The notes beneath the pieces are model-generated. The model saw only the letters and a list, made by a program, of their open reading frames with translations. It did not search any database and was not told the DNA's origin. This document shows positions 48,541-61,390 of a DNA stretch of 64,000 bases, piece after piece. Source of the DNA: Lineus longissimus (taxonomy: Eukaryota; Nemertea; Pilidiophora; Heteronemertea; Lineidae); assembly GCF_910592395.1 (NCBI RefSeq), contig NC_088317.1, forward strand, positions 14,940,001 through 15,004,000, in the 5' to 3' direction. The translations under genes were made by a program, and so were the position numbers. Each line of letters opens with the position of its first letter. The first letter of the stretch is position 1.

Positions 48541-48670
48541 AATAATAATCTTCCCCGCAAAGCCACGTGTTATTTTTACAAAGAGGTCAGTCAAAAGTGC
48601 CTCAAATTAGCAAGATTCCCAGTCGCATCTTTATGATACACGGTGAAAGAACTGTGTTTGTTATTGCCAC

Positions 48671-48768
48671 TGCCATGTTCATTTCTTGAAACTGTCAAAC
48701 GGAATACAGTTAGTCACGGTGCTATGTTCATTTCTTAAAATTTTCGCGCGGAATACAGTTACAGTGAG
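48671..48768 (+). repeat. 49-bp tandem duplication
   Basis: TGCCATGTTCATTTCTTGAA at 48671 and TGCTATGTTCATTTCTTAAA at 48720 start two collinear units, each ending GCGGAATACAGTTA or CGGAATACAGTTAG. Confidence 0.6.
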
Positions 48769-49282
48769 AAAATTGAATCATTAGAAACTTGCAGATGCGA
48801 ATTATTTGATTTAGGCGGAATATTAGCTCGTGAAGAAGGATCTGATTAGTCGGCCGAGAAGCTGCCTTGGGCTAGAGAGGCGCATTCGCCTGAAGGTGCT
48901 GAATCAAAATTATTATTAGTTGCGGTACGGCATCGCGAAAGCATGACTTTACCAGAGAATTTTCTGGGGACTTGAAAAACAGTCAGTCAGTAGTTTAAGT
49001 GAAGACGCGTCCAAAACCACAAGTGTTTTGCAACGAAATCAGTCCGAAGCAGAATTCGCATTATGACACGGTTGTATCAAACGCGGTGTTTATTCATAGT
49101 CAATGAGTCTTTGAAGAAAATTACTTGGAAAGAAAATTGAATCGTGTGGATTATTTGATTTGCGTAGAAATATTAGCTCGTAAACAATAATCAGATTAGA
49201 TAGCCGTGGACGCTGCCCAGGGCTTGAGAGGTGCATTCGCATGATCGTGTTGAATTAAATAAAATTGCTACGTTATCGGGAA
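48768..49282 (+). repeat. ~364-bp-offset direct duplication (48768-48940 and 49132-49282)
   Basis: Both copies begin GAAAATTGAATC and share TTATTTGATTT, GGAATATTAGCTCGT or AAATATTAGCTCGT, and GAGAGG(C/T)GCATTCGC in order. The spacer between them holds no gene. Confidence 0.6.
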
Positions 49283-49887
49283 GACATGTGTATGCAAGAT
49301 AATTCTGTAGAGATTTCGTCACCTATACACACGGTATCCAGAAAGCCTTCGTGTACTGCACTAAGAATGGTCTTCCTTCATAACTCATCACTACCAGACG
49401 ACGAAATTATCCATCTTCGATTTTCAATCGATGACATGAAAATACCACGGGTTATGAGAATAGGGGATCACTTACATTTTTACCTCAATTACATGTACTG
49501 TACTACATTGTCTGCTTGTGTCATTGATTAACAGACGCACTAATTAACCTTCTTCCTGTTTCAATGATGGTTTTCTAATGACCGTCTATACTATAGTAAC
49601 GGATGATATCGACATTCATCAGTATCGATATATTCTACAGTATCAGTAAACCTATCATGAAGAGATTGAGTGCTATTGTATATGTACAAGCAAACACTCT
49701 AGTTTCACCTGTTCATGGCCGGTAAGTTAATTCCTACGAAAGCGAAGCAAAGATCAATCCGGAAGAGGACGTCCTGACATTTAGACAGCTTGGCGTCCGT
49801 CGCCCACCCATTGTCTGTCAAATCGAACATGTCACTTATGGCATTAAACGACAAAATAGCCATCTGTATTTAAGACACCACTGTATA

Positions 49888-50440
49888 CACGGTGGTAAAG
49901 GTATCGGTTTACCTTCGCAACACAATAGAAACAAGGCCCTCCCATTACAGTGTCGAAGGGGTACAATAGCATTCCGCGAAGTTACTATTTATAGCTCACA
50001 AGGTCATTTGCATAAGATATTGATGACGTTTTAGTCACGTGACAGTCGGACATCGACACTTATTTCTACGCATTTGAGCTTATTTCAAAGTCAATTATCT
50101 TTGACCCTGCATTGTTTTTAGCATGAATGATACCATAGAGTCAGAGAGAGAAATATTCAGAACAATTATGTAGTATTTCCAACACTCGGACATGTGCCAG
50201 ATTGAATCTAACTGCCCTAGTTAGAAAGCCTGAATCCATTACGAAACCGCATGTTTGTCCGACATTGCCTGTGATTCAGCGATGGGGAAATAGAGGGCAG
50301 CAGCTGCAGTGACCTCATCATCGCGGAATGTTATTGGATAAAAATAATAAATCTTTTGTGTGTTTCTTTTGTATACACGTCATTTCCTCTCCAGGTAAAC
50401 ACGTATTTTCTTAGGCAAACCGATACCTTTAGCCACCGTG
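49888..50440 (-). mobile_element. Short inverted-repeat element (MITE), copy D, split by a nested insertion
   Basis: The ends CACGGTGGTAAAGGTATCGG (49888) and ...CCTTTAGCCACCGTG (50440) and both flanking halves match copies A and B. The two halves are separated by a 363-bp insertion at 49969-50331. Without it, the element would be about the usual length. Confidence 0.75.
49969..50331. mobile_element. Nested insertion inside copy D, 363 bp
   Basis: The ends GCATTCCGCGA and TCGCGGAATGT are inverted repeats of about 10 bp. TA precedes the left end (49967-49968) and follows the right end (50332-50333), consistent with a TA target duplication. Comparison with uninterrupted copies places the insertion between GGGGTACAA and TTGGATAAAAATAA. 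It has no coding capacity. Confidence 0.65.
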
Positions 50441-51557
50441 GTAAAGCTGTACTTGTTCAGCTGTACATTCCTAATGATTTATGAGCGATCGCTGTGAATG
50501 AAAATCACACCACATATTAATATATTAATAGAAGATTACTTTAATTATTATATCAATAATTATCTCTACAAATAGAAAAACTAGACGCTTGATATTGGCT
50601 ATGTCACAGACTGCTGAATAAATAGACTTTGGTCATGTCAGTTAGTCCACGCATCCCAGCAATCGTGGCCGATATCAAAAACTGCAAACATTCGCGAGCT
50701 CGGTTCGAATCGTAAAATCGATGATTTTGACCATTTTCTCACAGGTAAACATGCAGCCGTGCGCCAAATTCAAAAGTTGACCGACCTTTGCTCGGTTTGA
50801 TTCGTCAAGAGAATAAAGCAGACCAACGACTATGCGATTGACGAGAAAAAGGATGCGATAAACGATAAAAGTCACGTACTTGTGATTTAGGTGAAAATCT
50901 TTCTAGCTTTTTCTGGCGAGGAAGCATTTTCTGTGGGTTAGCGAGATGAACCTCGGGATAAGGGATGATATTTCCAGGAAATCCTACCTCGAATCAAGCC
51001 TAACCAAGGCATGGCCTCGGAAAATGTGATGCTTTCCCCAGGGTAAACAGAACTAAAATCCAAATCTCTGCTGACCCTCAGGCAAGAATATAGTATATAC
51101 AAACCCGTAGTCATGTAATTGCGACTCGTGATTTCTCTCAACCAATCGAGAATTGCTCTCAACAAGCGCAAAATGTATCCCCGCATAATTGTGTCGCACA
51201 TCAATATTTTTTATCAGTGTAACATATACGAGTATTACAATTTTACAGCTAATTGTACATGCAATTTATTTCTTCTTGATTCTACTTGGCAGGGATTTGG
51301 AATTGCTTAACAACAGAATGATATCATCAACAATCAAGATAGTCACATTTAACTGTTCCTATTCATTAATCTCCTATATTCTCAGTTCGTCAATTTATAT
51401 TTCACAAATAGGAATTTGCAAATGAATAGCTTGAAGACCTTTGTCTCAAATCAACGATATTTCTCAACAATGATGTATCATTCTCTCCAATTGAAAACAA
51501 TTTGGAACGCTTACCAATAGTATGTCAAACCCATAATCATTTCTATGCAATTTTTAA

Positions 51558-51731
51558 GCCCGGTGTGACAGCGGATATAGTCCCCCTGGAGTCATAGTCC
51601 GGTAGCATTGTATTTGACCAATTAAGCAGCATGATCTATTGTACCGCTAACCCTAAGCAAAACATTTAGCAATGCGGGCTATTGTTACACGAACTATCAG
51701 CCCTAGGACTACTATCCCTTGCACACCGGGC
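51558..51731. mobile_element. Fold-back element with GCCCGGTGTG ends, 174 bp
   Basis: The left end GCCCGGTGTGACAGCGGATA and the reverse complement of the right end, GCCCGGTGTGCAAGGGATAG, form inverted arms. TAGTCC(C)CC and TAGTCCTAGG extend the pairing. The loop carries GTACCGCTAACCCTAAGC. There is no ORF. Confidence 0.6.
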
Positions 51732-52465
51732 CAATGCTCCTTCGACAAAAGAAAACTTTTCAAATAATTATGTTCATTTCACCCTTTTGTTGTCATGACC
51801 GTGGATAATATGCAAATTCTCAACAGCTTGTTCCGCAAAGGAAAACTCTCCAAACAGTTTTAAAAAAAACTTTTTTCGCCCCTTTTCGCCAATTCATTGT
51901 TATAATTATGAATGATGTGCAGATGCAAACCGCGTACATTGTGTAATATCAGAGTATTTCAAACAAGTTCATTCGAAAGACTCTGATAATATGAAGGCGC
52001 GGGTGTTCAACAGACGATCGTCACATTTTGGATATTTTTTATATATTGTTTACATAGGTCATGTATGCCTGGCATGCAACTTGTAAGCATATGACTGACG
52101 GAACAGGAAGAAGAGAGTTTTCTCTTCACAGTCTATAGAAATATACTTGAATAACATTTGCAATGCGGAAAAAGAACTTTTTAAAGCCACAATATACTCA
52201 CGAAGCTTTCACATTTCCCCTTGATTACCCACAATGTAAGTATAACTTCGTCACCCATCGCAGATCAAACTATGTCAGGTAATTTGCGCCGAATTCTATG
52301 AGGTAATTTACAGCCTTATTATCTTGGTATTTTTCTTTATTACATGGTTCATTAGGAGTCTACATGACATGATACTACGCTGCGCCGCCGGCTCGTTTCA
52401 AGATCATCGGTTTTTCGTCAATGCGGCGGATGATTAAAGGACCAACGGCGTAAATAAGAGCATTA

Positions 52466-52545
52466 TTACCTAGCTGTCGGTTGCCCAGTCACCTGCCACA
52501 CTTTATAGTAAAAGTTTCCATCAACCAATTTCCACACAAAATAGA
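52466..52545 (+). repeat. Dispersed repeat, copy 1 (TAGCTGTCGGTTGCCCAGTC)
   Basis: It matches 61307-61390, where the sequence reads CAGCTGTCGGCTGCCCAGTC followed by a shared ...ATTTCCATCAAC(A/C)AATT. It is an unassigned interspersed repeat and is probably longer than the part I can align by eye. Confidence 0.5.
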
Positions 52546-54168
52546 AAAATCGAAGAAACTACGGAGTTATCATGTTTTCCTGGTGTGACATTTGAGTGTG
52601 AGCCCTCCGTACAGCGATCGTCTTCGTGCGGATCGATGCATTGGAAATGCACTCCAGCTCATGGGACATCATGATATCACTACCCCGATACTATGAAGAT
52701 ACTGGCAATGGCGCTATAGCGCGGTATTATCCGGCTGTCGTAAAGTCCGAACTCGGGTGCCCTCGCCGCTCGGGCGGCGGGAGAGATTTGCCGGGCGTTT
52801 CGTGCCATGGGTTTATTGACTGTGTGGGTGCTTAATGTAGCTACATGCAGCGATTAGTTTCTATAGCCATTCCTAAACTAGACGATGACGGAAAAAATAA
52901 TACGCCTTAGTATACATATTTTGTCTTTTTTTTGTAAAAAAAACCACAGAGTAGTTCTAAAGTACGGACAACTATACTTTCATAACCCATAGGCTAAAGG
53001 CACTATAATAGTGCCGGTGCTTAGGCGTAAGCCATGGGCGTGTAAATGAACTGCTTTCAGGAATAATCTTTGAATGTGACCGTGAAATTCCCAGGTCCAA
53101 AATCCAACTTTAAAACTGACCGCGATTTTTTTTTAAAAAGGCCGGGTACTCCCTCTCGCAAAACGACCCGCCTCTCCTACACATATGCAGTGGATGATCG
53201 GAAAATCGTTCCTGAGAGAAACATAACACCAAGATCGATTTGGTCCGATAGCAAACCCGATATCGGGAAGTTAAGTCACTGTTGCCGTGAGTCGGAGAGT
53301 TCGGAATTGTGCTTGTTGGTTTTTTGGTGGCCACCATTCATAGTACTGTAAATATTGGCAATTCACTAACATTCATAATTCGCACTGTCTTCCTTATGCG
53401 CTGTTCCATGTACAAAAATATGTTCAGTGCTGTATATCGAAATGTCCTCTCGGGCCCTCCCAATATACCGTTGTTGCATGGTTCGTCATTTGAAGAGAAA
53501 ACAAGCTGAAACGCGGAAAAGAAAAAGTGACTTCCCCAGATTACGAGGACAGAAAAAAGCGAAAAATGACTAAGCTGTCCTATTCTTTTTCGCTATAAAT
53601 AGGTAATTCACTAAGTACTGTCACTATCCTATGCTTTTGTCATGTTTATCCCGTTTGATCTCCTAAGCATCTTCTTGGCATTTCGTTGACTCGAGCCCGC
53701 GGCCAGCAGTACACATCAAAGTGTACACATCGTTTGGGAATCTCGCCAAACTCAGAATTAAGCTAGCAGGACTTATAAAAGCAATTATCGTCAGGGTTGA
53801 TTTCATCCTAAATTTGTTGAAGGCCAATATTCGACGCTCTACACACTTATGTTCACGATGCACAGCAACGCCAGGTCAGGTCATCTTGAAATTGAATTAA
53901 AGATCAAAATATTAGACAATTCCATTTGATATAAGATCTTACACGAGTTAAGTTTTCTTGAAAATTTATTTTTCGTTAAGACTTCTAAGCTAAGCAGATA
54001 AATGTCTAAGTAACTTAGGTTAAGCACTGCTGAGGATTTCATATTTTTATGAAGGTTTTCGTCGATCAGAGGCATGGCAGATGGCATTTTGTTCGAGCAT
54101 TCTTGCCGCGTACATTTGTGTACATTATACATGCGATACACGAGCAATGAAAACCAGAGAGAATATTA

Positions 54169-54344
54169 AGTGAATATTGGATTCCTGGCCGTTGAATATC
54201 GAAAAATATTCAACGGTTAAAACCATTATTTCACGAGGAGCTACGGTTAAAACCATCATTTCACGAGGCGCTAGCCGAGTGAAATAATTGTTTTAACCGT
54301 TGAATATTCTCCCATATTCAACGGCCAGGAATCCAATATTCACT
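54169..54344. mobile_element. Long palindrome, 176 bp
   Basis: AGTGAATATTGGATTCCTGG at the left and its inverse CCAGGAATCCAATATTCACT at the right are perfect, and pairing continues through GCCGTTGAATAT and CAACGGTTAAAAC. Near the centre a 32-bp direct repeat (CTACGGTTAAAACCAT) is doubled. The high arm identity suggests recent origin or conversion between the arms. Confidence 0.75.
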
Positions 54345-54652
54345 TTATCATACCTCAACCATTATTAGGCCCTGCTATCATTGTTGCATCCTTGTATCTT
54401 CCAAAGCAACGCATTCTTAATGGTTGTCGTCTCCAAAATTCCGCATAAAATGGTGATTTTGATGCTTCAATCCTCACCACCGCGCCGCAAGTGTCCGCCA
54501 TGTTGTTTTGAGCGGTGGTGGACGGTGACGTCATCGCGCGGGAGCGTTGAATATTGAACATTGGCCGTGGAATATGGGATTATATTCAACGGCCACGTGA
54601 CGCGAATGACGCGACGTGATTGGCTCACATACTAATGAGGTATGATAAACTT
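54341..54652. mobile_element. Larger inverted-repeat element abutting the palindrome
   Basis: CTTTATCATACCTC at about 54343-54356 pairs with GAGGTATGATAAA at about 54638-54650. Inside are another inverted pair, GGCCGTGGAATATGGG and ATTCAACGGCC, and a second copy of the CAACGGCCA motif found in the adjoining palindrome. The two structures share sequence and may be parts of one compound element. Confidence 0.45.
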
Positions 54653-55378
54653 GAATATTATCGCTGCTTTGGAGAATGCTAAATCCCATGCCTAAGTTGT
54701 CGTTTACATAGGTTCCAAAAACCACAAGTGAATTCGGCACTACTATATACTGTTCCTGAAATTGGTGATTTTCACCCAATCCAAATTTAACGCCATCTTG
54801 GAAATTTCTAGCCATTTCATTGAAGTCTAAACATAATTTACTCACTTTTATCAATAGTTCTTATCGCGGGTTACACTTCATCGTATGCAGATTTAGACAA
54901 AATTGAATTTAAATCGACTGAAATGAATTCAATCATAACAATTTCGAAATAGAGAAATCATTCGCATAGCAGAGAAAAAAAGGAAAGAAAACTCATTATG
55001 CAGATGGATTGATGATTGCCAGATTTTAACTTGACATTTCTGGTACTGGTTTTTTTAGACAATAAATTTATGCTAAATATGCATCACCCCTTTTTGACCG
55101 TGAGTACATCAACTCTTAATGGCATACACCGTTCCTTCATAATCTGATAATAATCTGACCGTGATATTTTTCAGTACGTAAATACACACTGAAGATGATG
55201 TAGTGTACACCCTATAAAGATAGGTAGGCCTACTCTATAGGTTAACTTTCATCACGTTGACACATGCTACTATGCAGGACAATTTCGATACAATTTACCT
55301 ACATTGCGGCATTGACAAAAGCAATGTACATGTACACGAACAACGGTAATATAGATTCCTAAGTCATTCACAGGCACG

Positions 55379-55519
55379 TGGAAATAACAGTTCAATAGCC
55401 CCAAATCGACTTTCAACCCCCTCCCCCGACAGCACACGTATTAAACGTGTGTTGTCAATGGGGGGGGGGGGATGTCAATCAATTGGGGGATTTTGAACTG
55501 TTATTTCCACGTGCCTGTG
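55379..55519. mobile_element. Fold-back element with perfect 26-bp arms and a G/C-tract loop
   Basis: CACAGGCACGTGGAAATAAC begins at 55379 and its inverse ends at 55519; the arms are identical through AGTTCAA. The loop holds CACACGTATTAAACGTGTG (itself a palindrome), a C-rich stretch and a G12 run (55460-55471). Confidence 0.7.
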
Positions 55520-57365
55520 CGTCATTTGCAAAAAAATGCTGTAGCCAGGCCATAAGTGAATCATATTAGTCGGGAATTATTCAAGACACGCCCAACTATT
55601 CCTCATTTCTTAACATTTCTGAAAAAAAACCCCAGAATAATCGGTAGGTGCGCACTGTGCGCAAATTTTTGCACTGTGTCCAAAACTATCAATTTGAACG
55701 CAACGTAAAAAAGCTTTCTAAAGGGTTTAACGGGTCTAAAAGTGAGTGCGGATAATTATCAGGAATGGTAGTCGGGTTCACGATTTACATGCACACCAGC
55801 CCTGTAAAGTAGAAGGGCGTATACTTAAGTATCCGCAACGCAGAACCATTTGATGGAACACCTAATGTACATGTACACGCATCCTCGATTCACACCATTC
55901 ACACTCGCAATCATCTCACTGACGCTCATCTCAATATCAGTATATCAACTTCGTTCTTACTGGCGCCCTGTTTGTTCATTCAGAGTGAAACTCTTACTAA
56001 AACTGCCATTCGGATTATTCAACACGATTCCTTTTGAAATCTAAGAAGACGTTGCAAGAAACCTTGAAGACAGAGAGATCAAGGAAATGTGTAAGAACTT
56101 TCAAATGCCAACTAGTAATTTCGGACTTTGATGGTGAGCTGGTTATATTCTGAACACTCTTGCCAGTTGTGTTAGAGCCGCTATAAACAGAACGATAGAT
56201 CAGATGATATATTTGTAGAACTGCCCTTCGATATCTATCGTTTGAAATCAAATTTTTTTTGAGTAAGGCGACAGAGGCATCAATGACAGTTTTTAGTCCT
56301 TTTGGTGACAGCTTGGCTTTAGATGTCCTAGGATAGAGTGTCCCGAAGACAAGGGATTCTACTATACACTTTTAACCGCTGCGGCATTGAAGGTCCGGAT
56401 CCGTTACCACTTATGAAATATATTTGATCCTTACACGAATATGAAGCCTCCAAATTATTATTCAGCGAAGCAAAAAATCATCAGAGGTTTGTCAGAATCT
56501 CAAAAATATTTTTTTTTCTAATTTCCCCTAAAAACCTCTACGCGGTGCATAAGTGTTGCCCGAGTTTCAAAGGCTAAAAAAACTTTATTTTTAAGAGTGT
56601 GAAATAGGAAATGACATGCCACTTTTTCCAGGAGGGCAGGAGGCGACTCCAAAAATATGTACCTTACTTCTAACTTTGAAAACTCATGTGCAATCGTGCC
56701 GAAAATTCAAATGCCTGTATGATACATAGACGAAAAGGATAAAAAATTGTTTCAGCCACATTTGCCCAAAAAAATTGGTAAATTTATCATCCGTATTTTG
56801 AGTTGTTCAAAATCAAAAGTAGAAACAATTTTTTGTGTCGCCTAGTAGCATCTTCCCGGGTAATTTTGCCTATTTGCATGATTAGCATCAGTTTGGGGCT
56901 ACTGTCAGCTCTTCCCACAGTAGCAGGAAACGATTTGTTTTCATTTGTGTGTTTTTTCTGTCTATCACCATCAAAAAACATTATAATTATAGTTTTTATA
57001 TTTTGATAAAAATACCCCACTTGACGGGAAAATGTCAATTAAGTGCAAATTGACGGCTGTTTTGAAAGACAATATATGTATGTTGTGGCTTGCTCTCCTG
57101 GGGAAAGGGAGCCTTGGCGGAATTCGTGAAAAGTGAGTTATTGGTTTTGGGTTATTCTGCACAAATTTATCTTAAAATTGATGTATGATACATGTACATA
57201 CAAACCTCTGGAGGATTGTCCAAGAAATAGATCAGACTTTGGACACGATCGTACTCTCAACTGAGAAAGCAATGTCCATAAGTCTGTTGGGTTACTATAG
57301 TGGGAAAAGGCAAAAAATGAGTGACATTTTGCTGTATGGCATGGACATTTCGATCAGATAGAGTA
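55520..57365. other. Intergenic, no gene recognised
   Basis: It contains one copy of the dispersed ATGTCCTAGGATAGAGTGTC repeat (about 56326-56400) and one end of the AAATAAAG-type fold-back family (about 56583-56599). ORFs are short. Confidence 0.35.
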
Positions 57366-57538
57366 CAGTAGAACCTATACTCAGGACACCTTCGGGACTG
57401 GCAAGTGCTGTCCTTAATAGAGAGGTGTCCTGATTAGAGGTCAAACTGAATGGAACTACCAATTTGGGACCAAAACTAGTGTCCTTTATAGAGAGGTTGT
57501 CCTTAATAGAGAGGCGTCCACTAAGGGAGGTTCCACTG
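57366..57538 (-). mobile_element. Pogo/Tc-like MITE, 173 bp, with intact TA duplication
   Basis: TA (57364-57365) precedes CAGTAGAACC and TA (57539-57540) follows GGTTCCACTG. The interior aligns in reverse complement with 10668-10842 along its full length. It is non-autonomous. Confidence 0.8.
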
Positions 57539-60500
57539 TATATATAAATCGTGATTTTTTTTCTGAAGTTTTCGGGAATCGCAAATTTAAATGTTGGCTG
57601 CGAAAGGGTTAACCAAAACTACCGTAATGACGACTATTCGCATGCAATTACGTGACCCCATCGATTTCCTTGATTGGAAGATTGTTGTATATTGTGATAC
57701 TTCCTCCCCAGGGGAATATCAAGACCACTTGTGTCGACTGCGGCTTTTTACGGCAATCTCTTATGCACTCAAGGCATTCCCTCATGAATCCTTGATTTTT
57801 AAAAATACTAACAAATGACTATTCTTCCGGCAGTCATTTCACTTTTTAGGCTTGATCCTAATAACTCTCAACCTAACGATTCGTGCCTGATGGAAACTGA
57901 AAAAGAATAAATGTGGTTATGGAGAATGGAGTTAGAATCAACTCACCTCAGTTTCTTTAATCCGTAAGTTCCTAGCAATAACGCGTTATATATATCGTCC
58001 GGATTATGATCCCCTGCCAAACTGACAATGATTATTCAGTTACTGCCCAAACTATATCGAATCCTGACTTGTCAATGCATCTTATACAATGAAGTATCCT
58101 CAAATTCTAAAATCCGTTGGTGAATGAAAGTTTCAGTTGTAAAGCTAATACAAATGTCTTATAGTTTTTATATTGTAAGTAATCAGTTCGGCGAAATCCT
58201 CAAATGGCAACTTTGGCCTTTTTTCAAATATTTGACAAAATCGTTTTCAAGACTATACTATACGCCAAACTATAACTAAAAGGACGAGATATTATAACCC
58301 TGGGTAAAACGTGTTCCTTTAAATTCCGTCAAAAACCCGAAAGTTATAATGAAAAGATGATAAAATCCAACATACCCTTTTACTCAAATTACAGGCAAAT
58401 GCTCAAAATCTTGCGCCAAACTGCCGTTTCAGCAACCCAAGATGAAGGCATGCCACTTGTGTTGATCTAAGCTAGTCACCGAGTCAGTGTAACACTCAAT
58501 CAAGAGACAAATTGCCGATCCGTCACTGGAACGAGGCCCGGCATTCGTAGTAGCCTAGTGGTCGTTTCAAACAACGCGGCAATTCCACCAGCCTCAATCG
58601 GGTCGATACGCGATGTCGGTATAAGATTACAGCGGCTCCCCTGCGTGGAATTTCTTTGTAACTGAGGTGGTGGGTTTTTTCTGGCAAGTGTTTGCTCCGT
58701 GGCCATAGACTACAACATGAAGCTTCCAGCAGTTGTTTCACTTACCCACGACTAGACTTAGCTGAACAATAAGAATGTCGTTCTGACGAGTGATACACAG
58801 CTTTATGATATACGCACCGACGTCCCAGTTTCACTAGTCCATGTCATTTTGACCCGCAATGTTTTGAGATCGCTAAATCACACCCCAAAAACCTTGACAT
58901 TTTCCGCCTCGAAAGCTGTTTTGTGGCCCAGGCTAGAAGCCTCGATTTTAGACCAATCGAAACATCTCTTACGGAACGATCTCATAACTGCAGTAGTATC
59001 CGATTCTGAGCGACAATAAGATTTTAAATATCCACGACAATTCGATTTAAAATTGTGATAATTCATGTTTTACCATGGTGCAGGGGAAACAGGTAGATGA
59101 AAAGTACTTTAGAATTTGTGGAGTTAAAGCTAGTTTTTTGTCGTGGCTGTCCCAGGAGAACGAATTTCTGCCTACAACCCTATACCCATTAAACGGATTG
59201 GGATTCTAAAAATACACTAACAATTGCATTGGTTGGATCGTTGCCAAAACAGGCGACGAGGTTTGACAACGTGTGATCGGGGTTGACCTTTGCTCTCTTT
59301 AAGTTTTCACAAAACTGCATACACATTCACCTGGGCTATTATTTCAAAGAGAAATCGACGGAAAACACAAATTCAGTGCCAGAAATAAGGATCACATTGT
59401 GAACCATACTCAACCCACTTGACTGTGCATTTTCCAAGCTAGGAACGAGGTATTTCTGCTAGAAAACTCAGCAGAGATTCCAAACGAACAATATCACCCA
59501 GCGCCACTCAAGGACAGCTCAAAACAAGAGCTACCATTTTTTAGGGATGATGACGGAGTAAGTCAAGGTCACGTGCCTGTTATAAACGTTTAAGCCATTT
59601 TTCAGTTAAATTGGCACAATCCACACGCTCATAACTCTCAGAGTTAATGAGCGAGGAACACTTTCACAGCCAAATAGATTCATCCAAGCCTGTCAAACCA
59701 TGAAATTTTCGTTGTATGTACGTTGTGTGTGATAATTTCAGGGTTTGGGGGGGGGTCTGAAGTTAGGTGTGATTTTTTACGGCTTTTACCCCCGCGAATC
59801 AGCTTTTGATTTGAGGCCCAAAACCACATAAGTAAGCCAATTGGACTGAAACTTCATCTTTTCATCATCGTAAACACATCTCATTCTCAATTTAAGAAAA
59901 TATATTTCAAATGGAAAACACCATTCAACTGGTATGGTGAGACCACGTATTGATCGCAAACTGAACGATTTTCGGGTACAATCGCGAGCTGATTGGTTTA
60001 ATACAGGTGCGTGACCTCAATGGTTTCAGACTGACTATGCCGTGCGTCTACAGCCTGACGTCACGCTGTAGATATCGATTTTGCCTAATAGCGATTCCGA
60101 GGATAGTTCCAATCAACGTCGGTGGCGGATGACTTTAGCTGTTATTGTTTTAACACGTGAAAATACACAGCGAACATTAGTCATCTTTTCCTAAAATGAC
60201 TTCGGAATAGGAAGAGTTCGTCTACATTATTAATTCACCCTAAAAAAATGTCTTACAACTACAGCGGTTTAATATCACATTTTAACATTCTATACAACTT
60301 TAGTCCAGTTTACTAACACAGGCGCCGAAACAAGCAAAAGTTAGTTGAGAGATGCATCACTACATCACTACTACACCAGTGCCACTGACGCTACTGTCAG
60401 TGTAATGCTGCATTATGTTGCTCAATACGAATGTAATTGAAGTAAAAAAGCCGCCTACTCCTTTAATAAAAGGTCTAGTCGATCGAGTTTGTACACGAAT

Positions 60501-61306
60501 ATATTGCCATTAGAGATACATGTTCATGTATATATGATTTCCCTGATCATGACTGGAAGGGGCGTTAATTAACATTGTGTTTTTTTAATCATATAAGTAT
60601 TTAGTATAGTCTACATGAATTGTATGATTTATTTTCTAGATCTCTACCGTACGCATGCATGCGTGTTTGTGCCAGTGGGTTTGAACCACACGTCCAAAAG
60701 AAGTGCTTGTTTTGTAGCGCCATGGTAAAAAAACACTGAAGAAAGCGCCACCTATACAAGTATGTTACAATCCCCCAGACCTGGAAGTCATCACACATAT
60801 CGCATAACGAAAATGTCATGGTTTGACACGGTTTGGATAAATCTTTTTGAGCGTAAAAGCTTCACATTGTTCGCTCAGTCTGAGAAAATGTTATGAGGGT
60901 CAAGCTTGGGCAAATATTGCCATAATGATAACATTATAACTCTTCACGCGACATATCAGGCTGAGTCAACATTGTCTGTTGAGTCCAAATAGGCCTGCAT
61001 ACAAACACAACTAAATATTGGACACCTATGATGCATCCGTTAGCGACCTGAAAACGGGTTAAAGGACCATTGGCATTATCAAAGGGACAATATAGGCAGC
61101 CGCTAGGCAGGCAAGATAAAGTTACACGAAGTTGCAAATAGGGGTCTCTCACATCTCACAGTACGTCGTAATGATTCACGCTTGTACGAGGATTATATTT
61201 AGTGGTGAATCTGACATGACCCAGGGCCCTTACTGTGTATATTAGTCACCTGAAGATGGCCAAATTAGCCACTCTGCTCCTGCCTATAGTCCCCCTTTCA
61301 GGGAAA
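57539..61306. other. Intergenic, no gene recognised
   Basis: A tRNA-like head may lie at about 58550-58620 (A-box-like TAGCCTAGTGG, then GGGTCGATACGC about 40 bases on), suggesting a SINE remnant. A partial copy of the 46-47-kb duplicated segment is at about 58830-58850. ORFs are all short. GTACGCATGCATGCGTG at about 60649 is a palindrome. Confidence 0.35.
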
Positions 61307-61390
61307 TATTGCCCAGCTGTCGGCTGCCCAGTCACCTCCTATTCTACATAAGTAATTTCCATCAACAAATTGCCCGAACAAAATTCAAAA
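61307..61390 (+). repeat. Dispersed repeat, copy 2 (CAGCTGTCGGCTGCCCAGTC)
   Basis: It matches 52466-52545 and probably extends a little further right, where both copies carry CCG..ACAAAAT and then loosely similar T-rich sequence. Confidence 0.5.
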
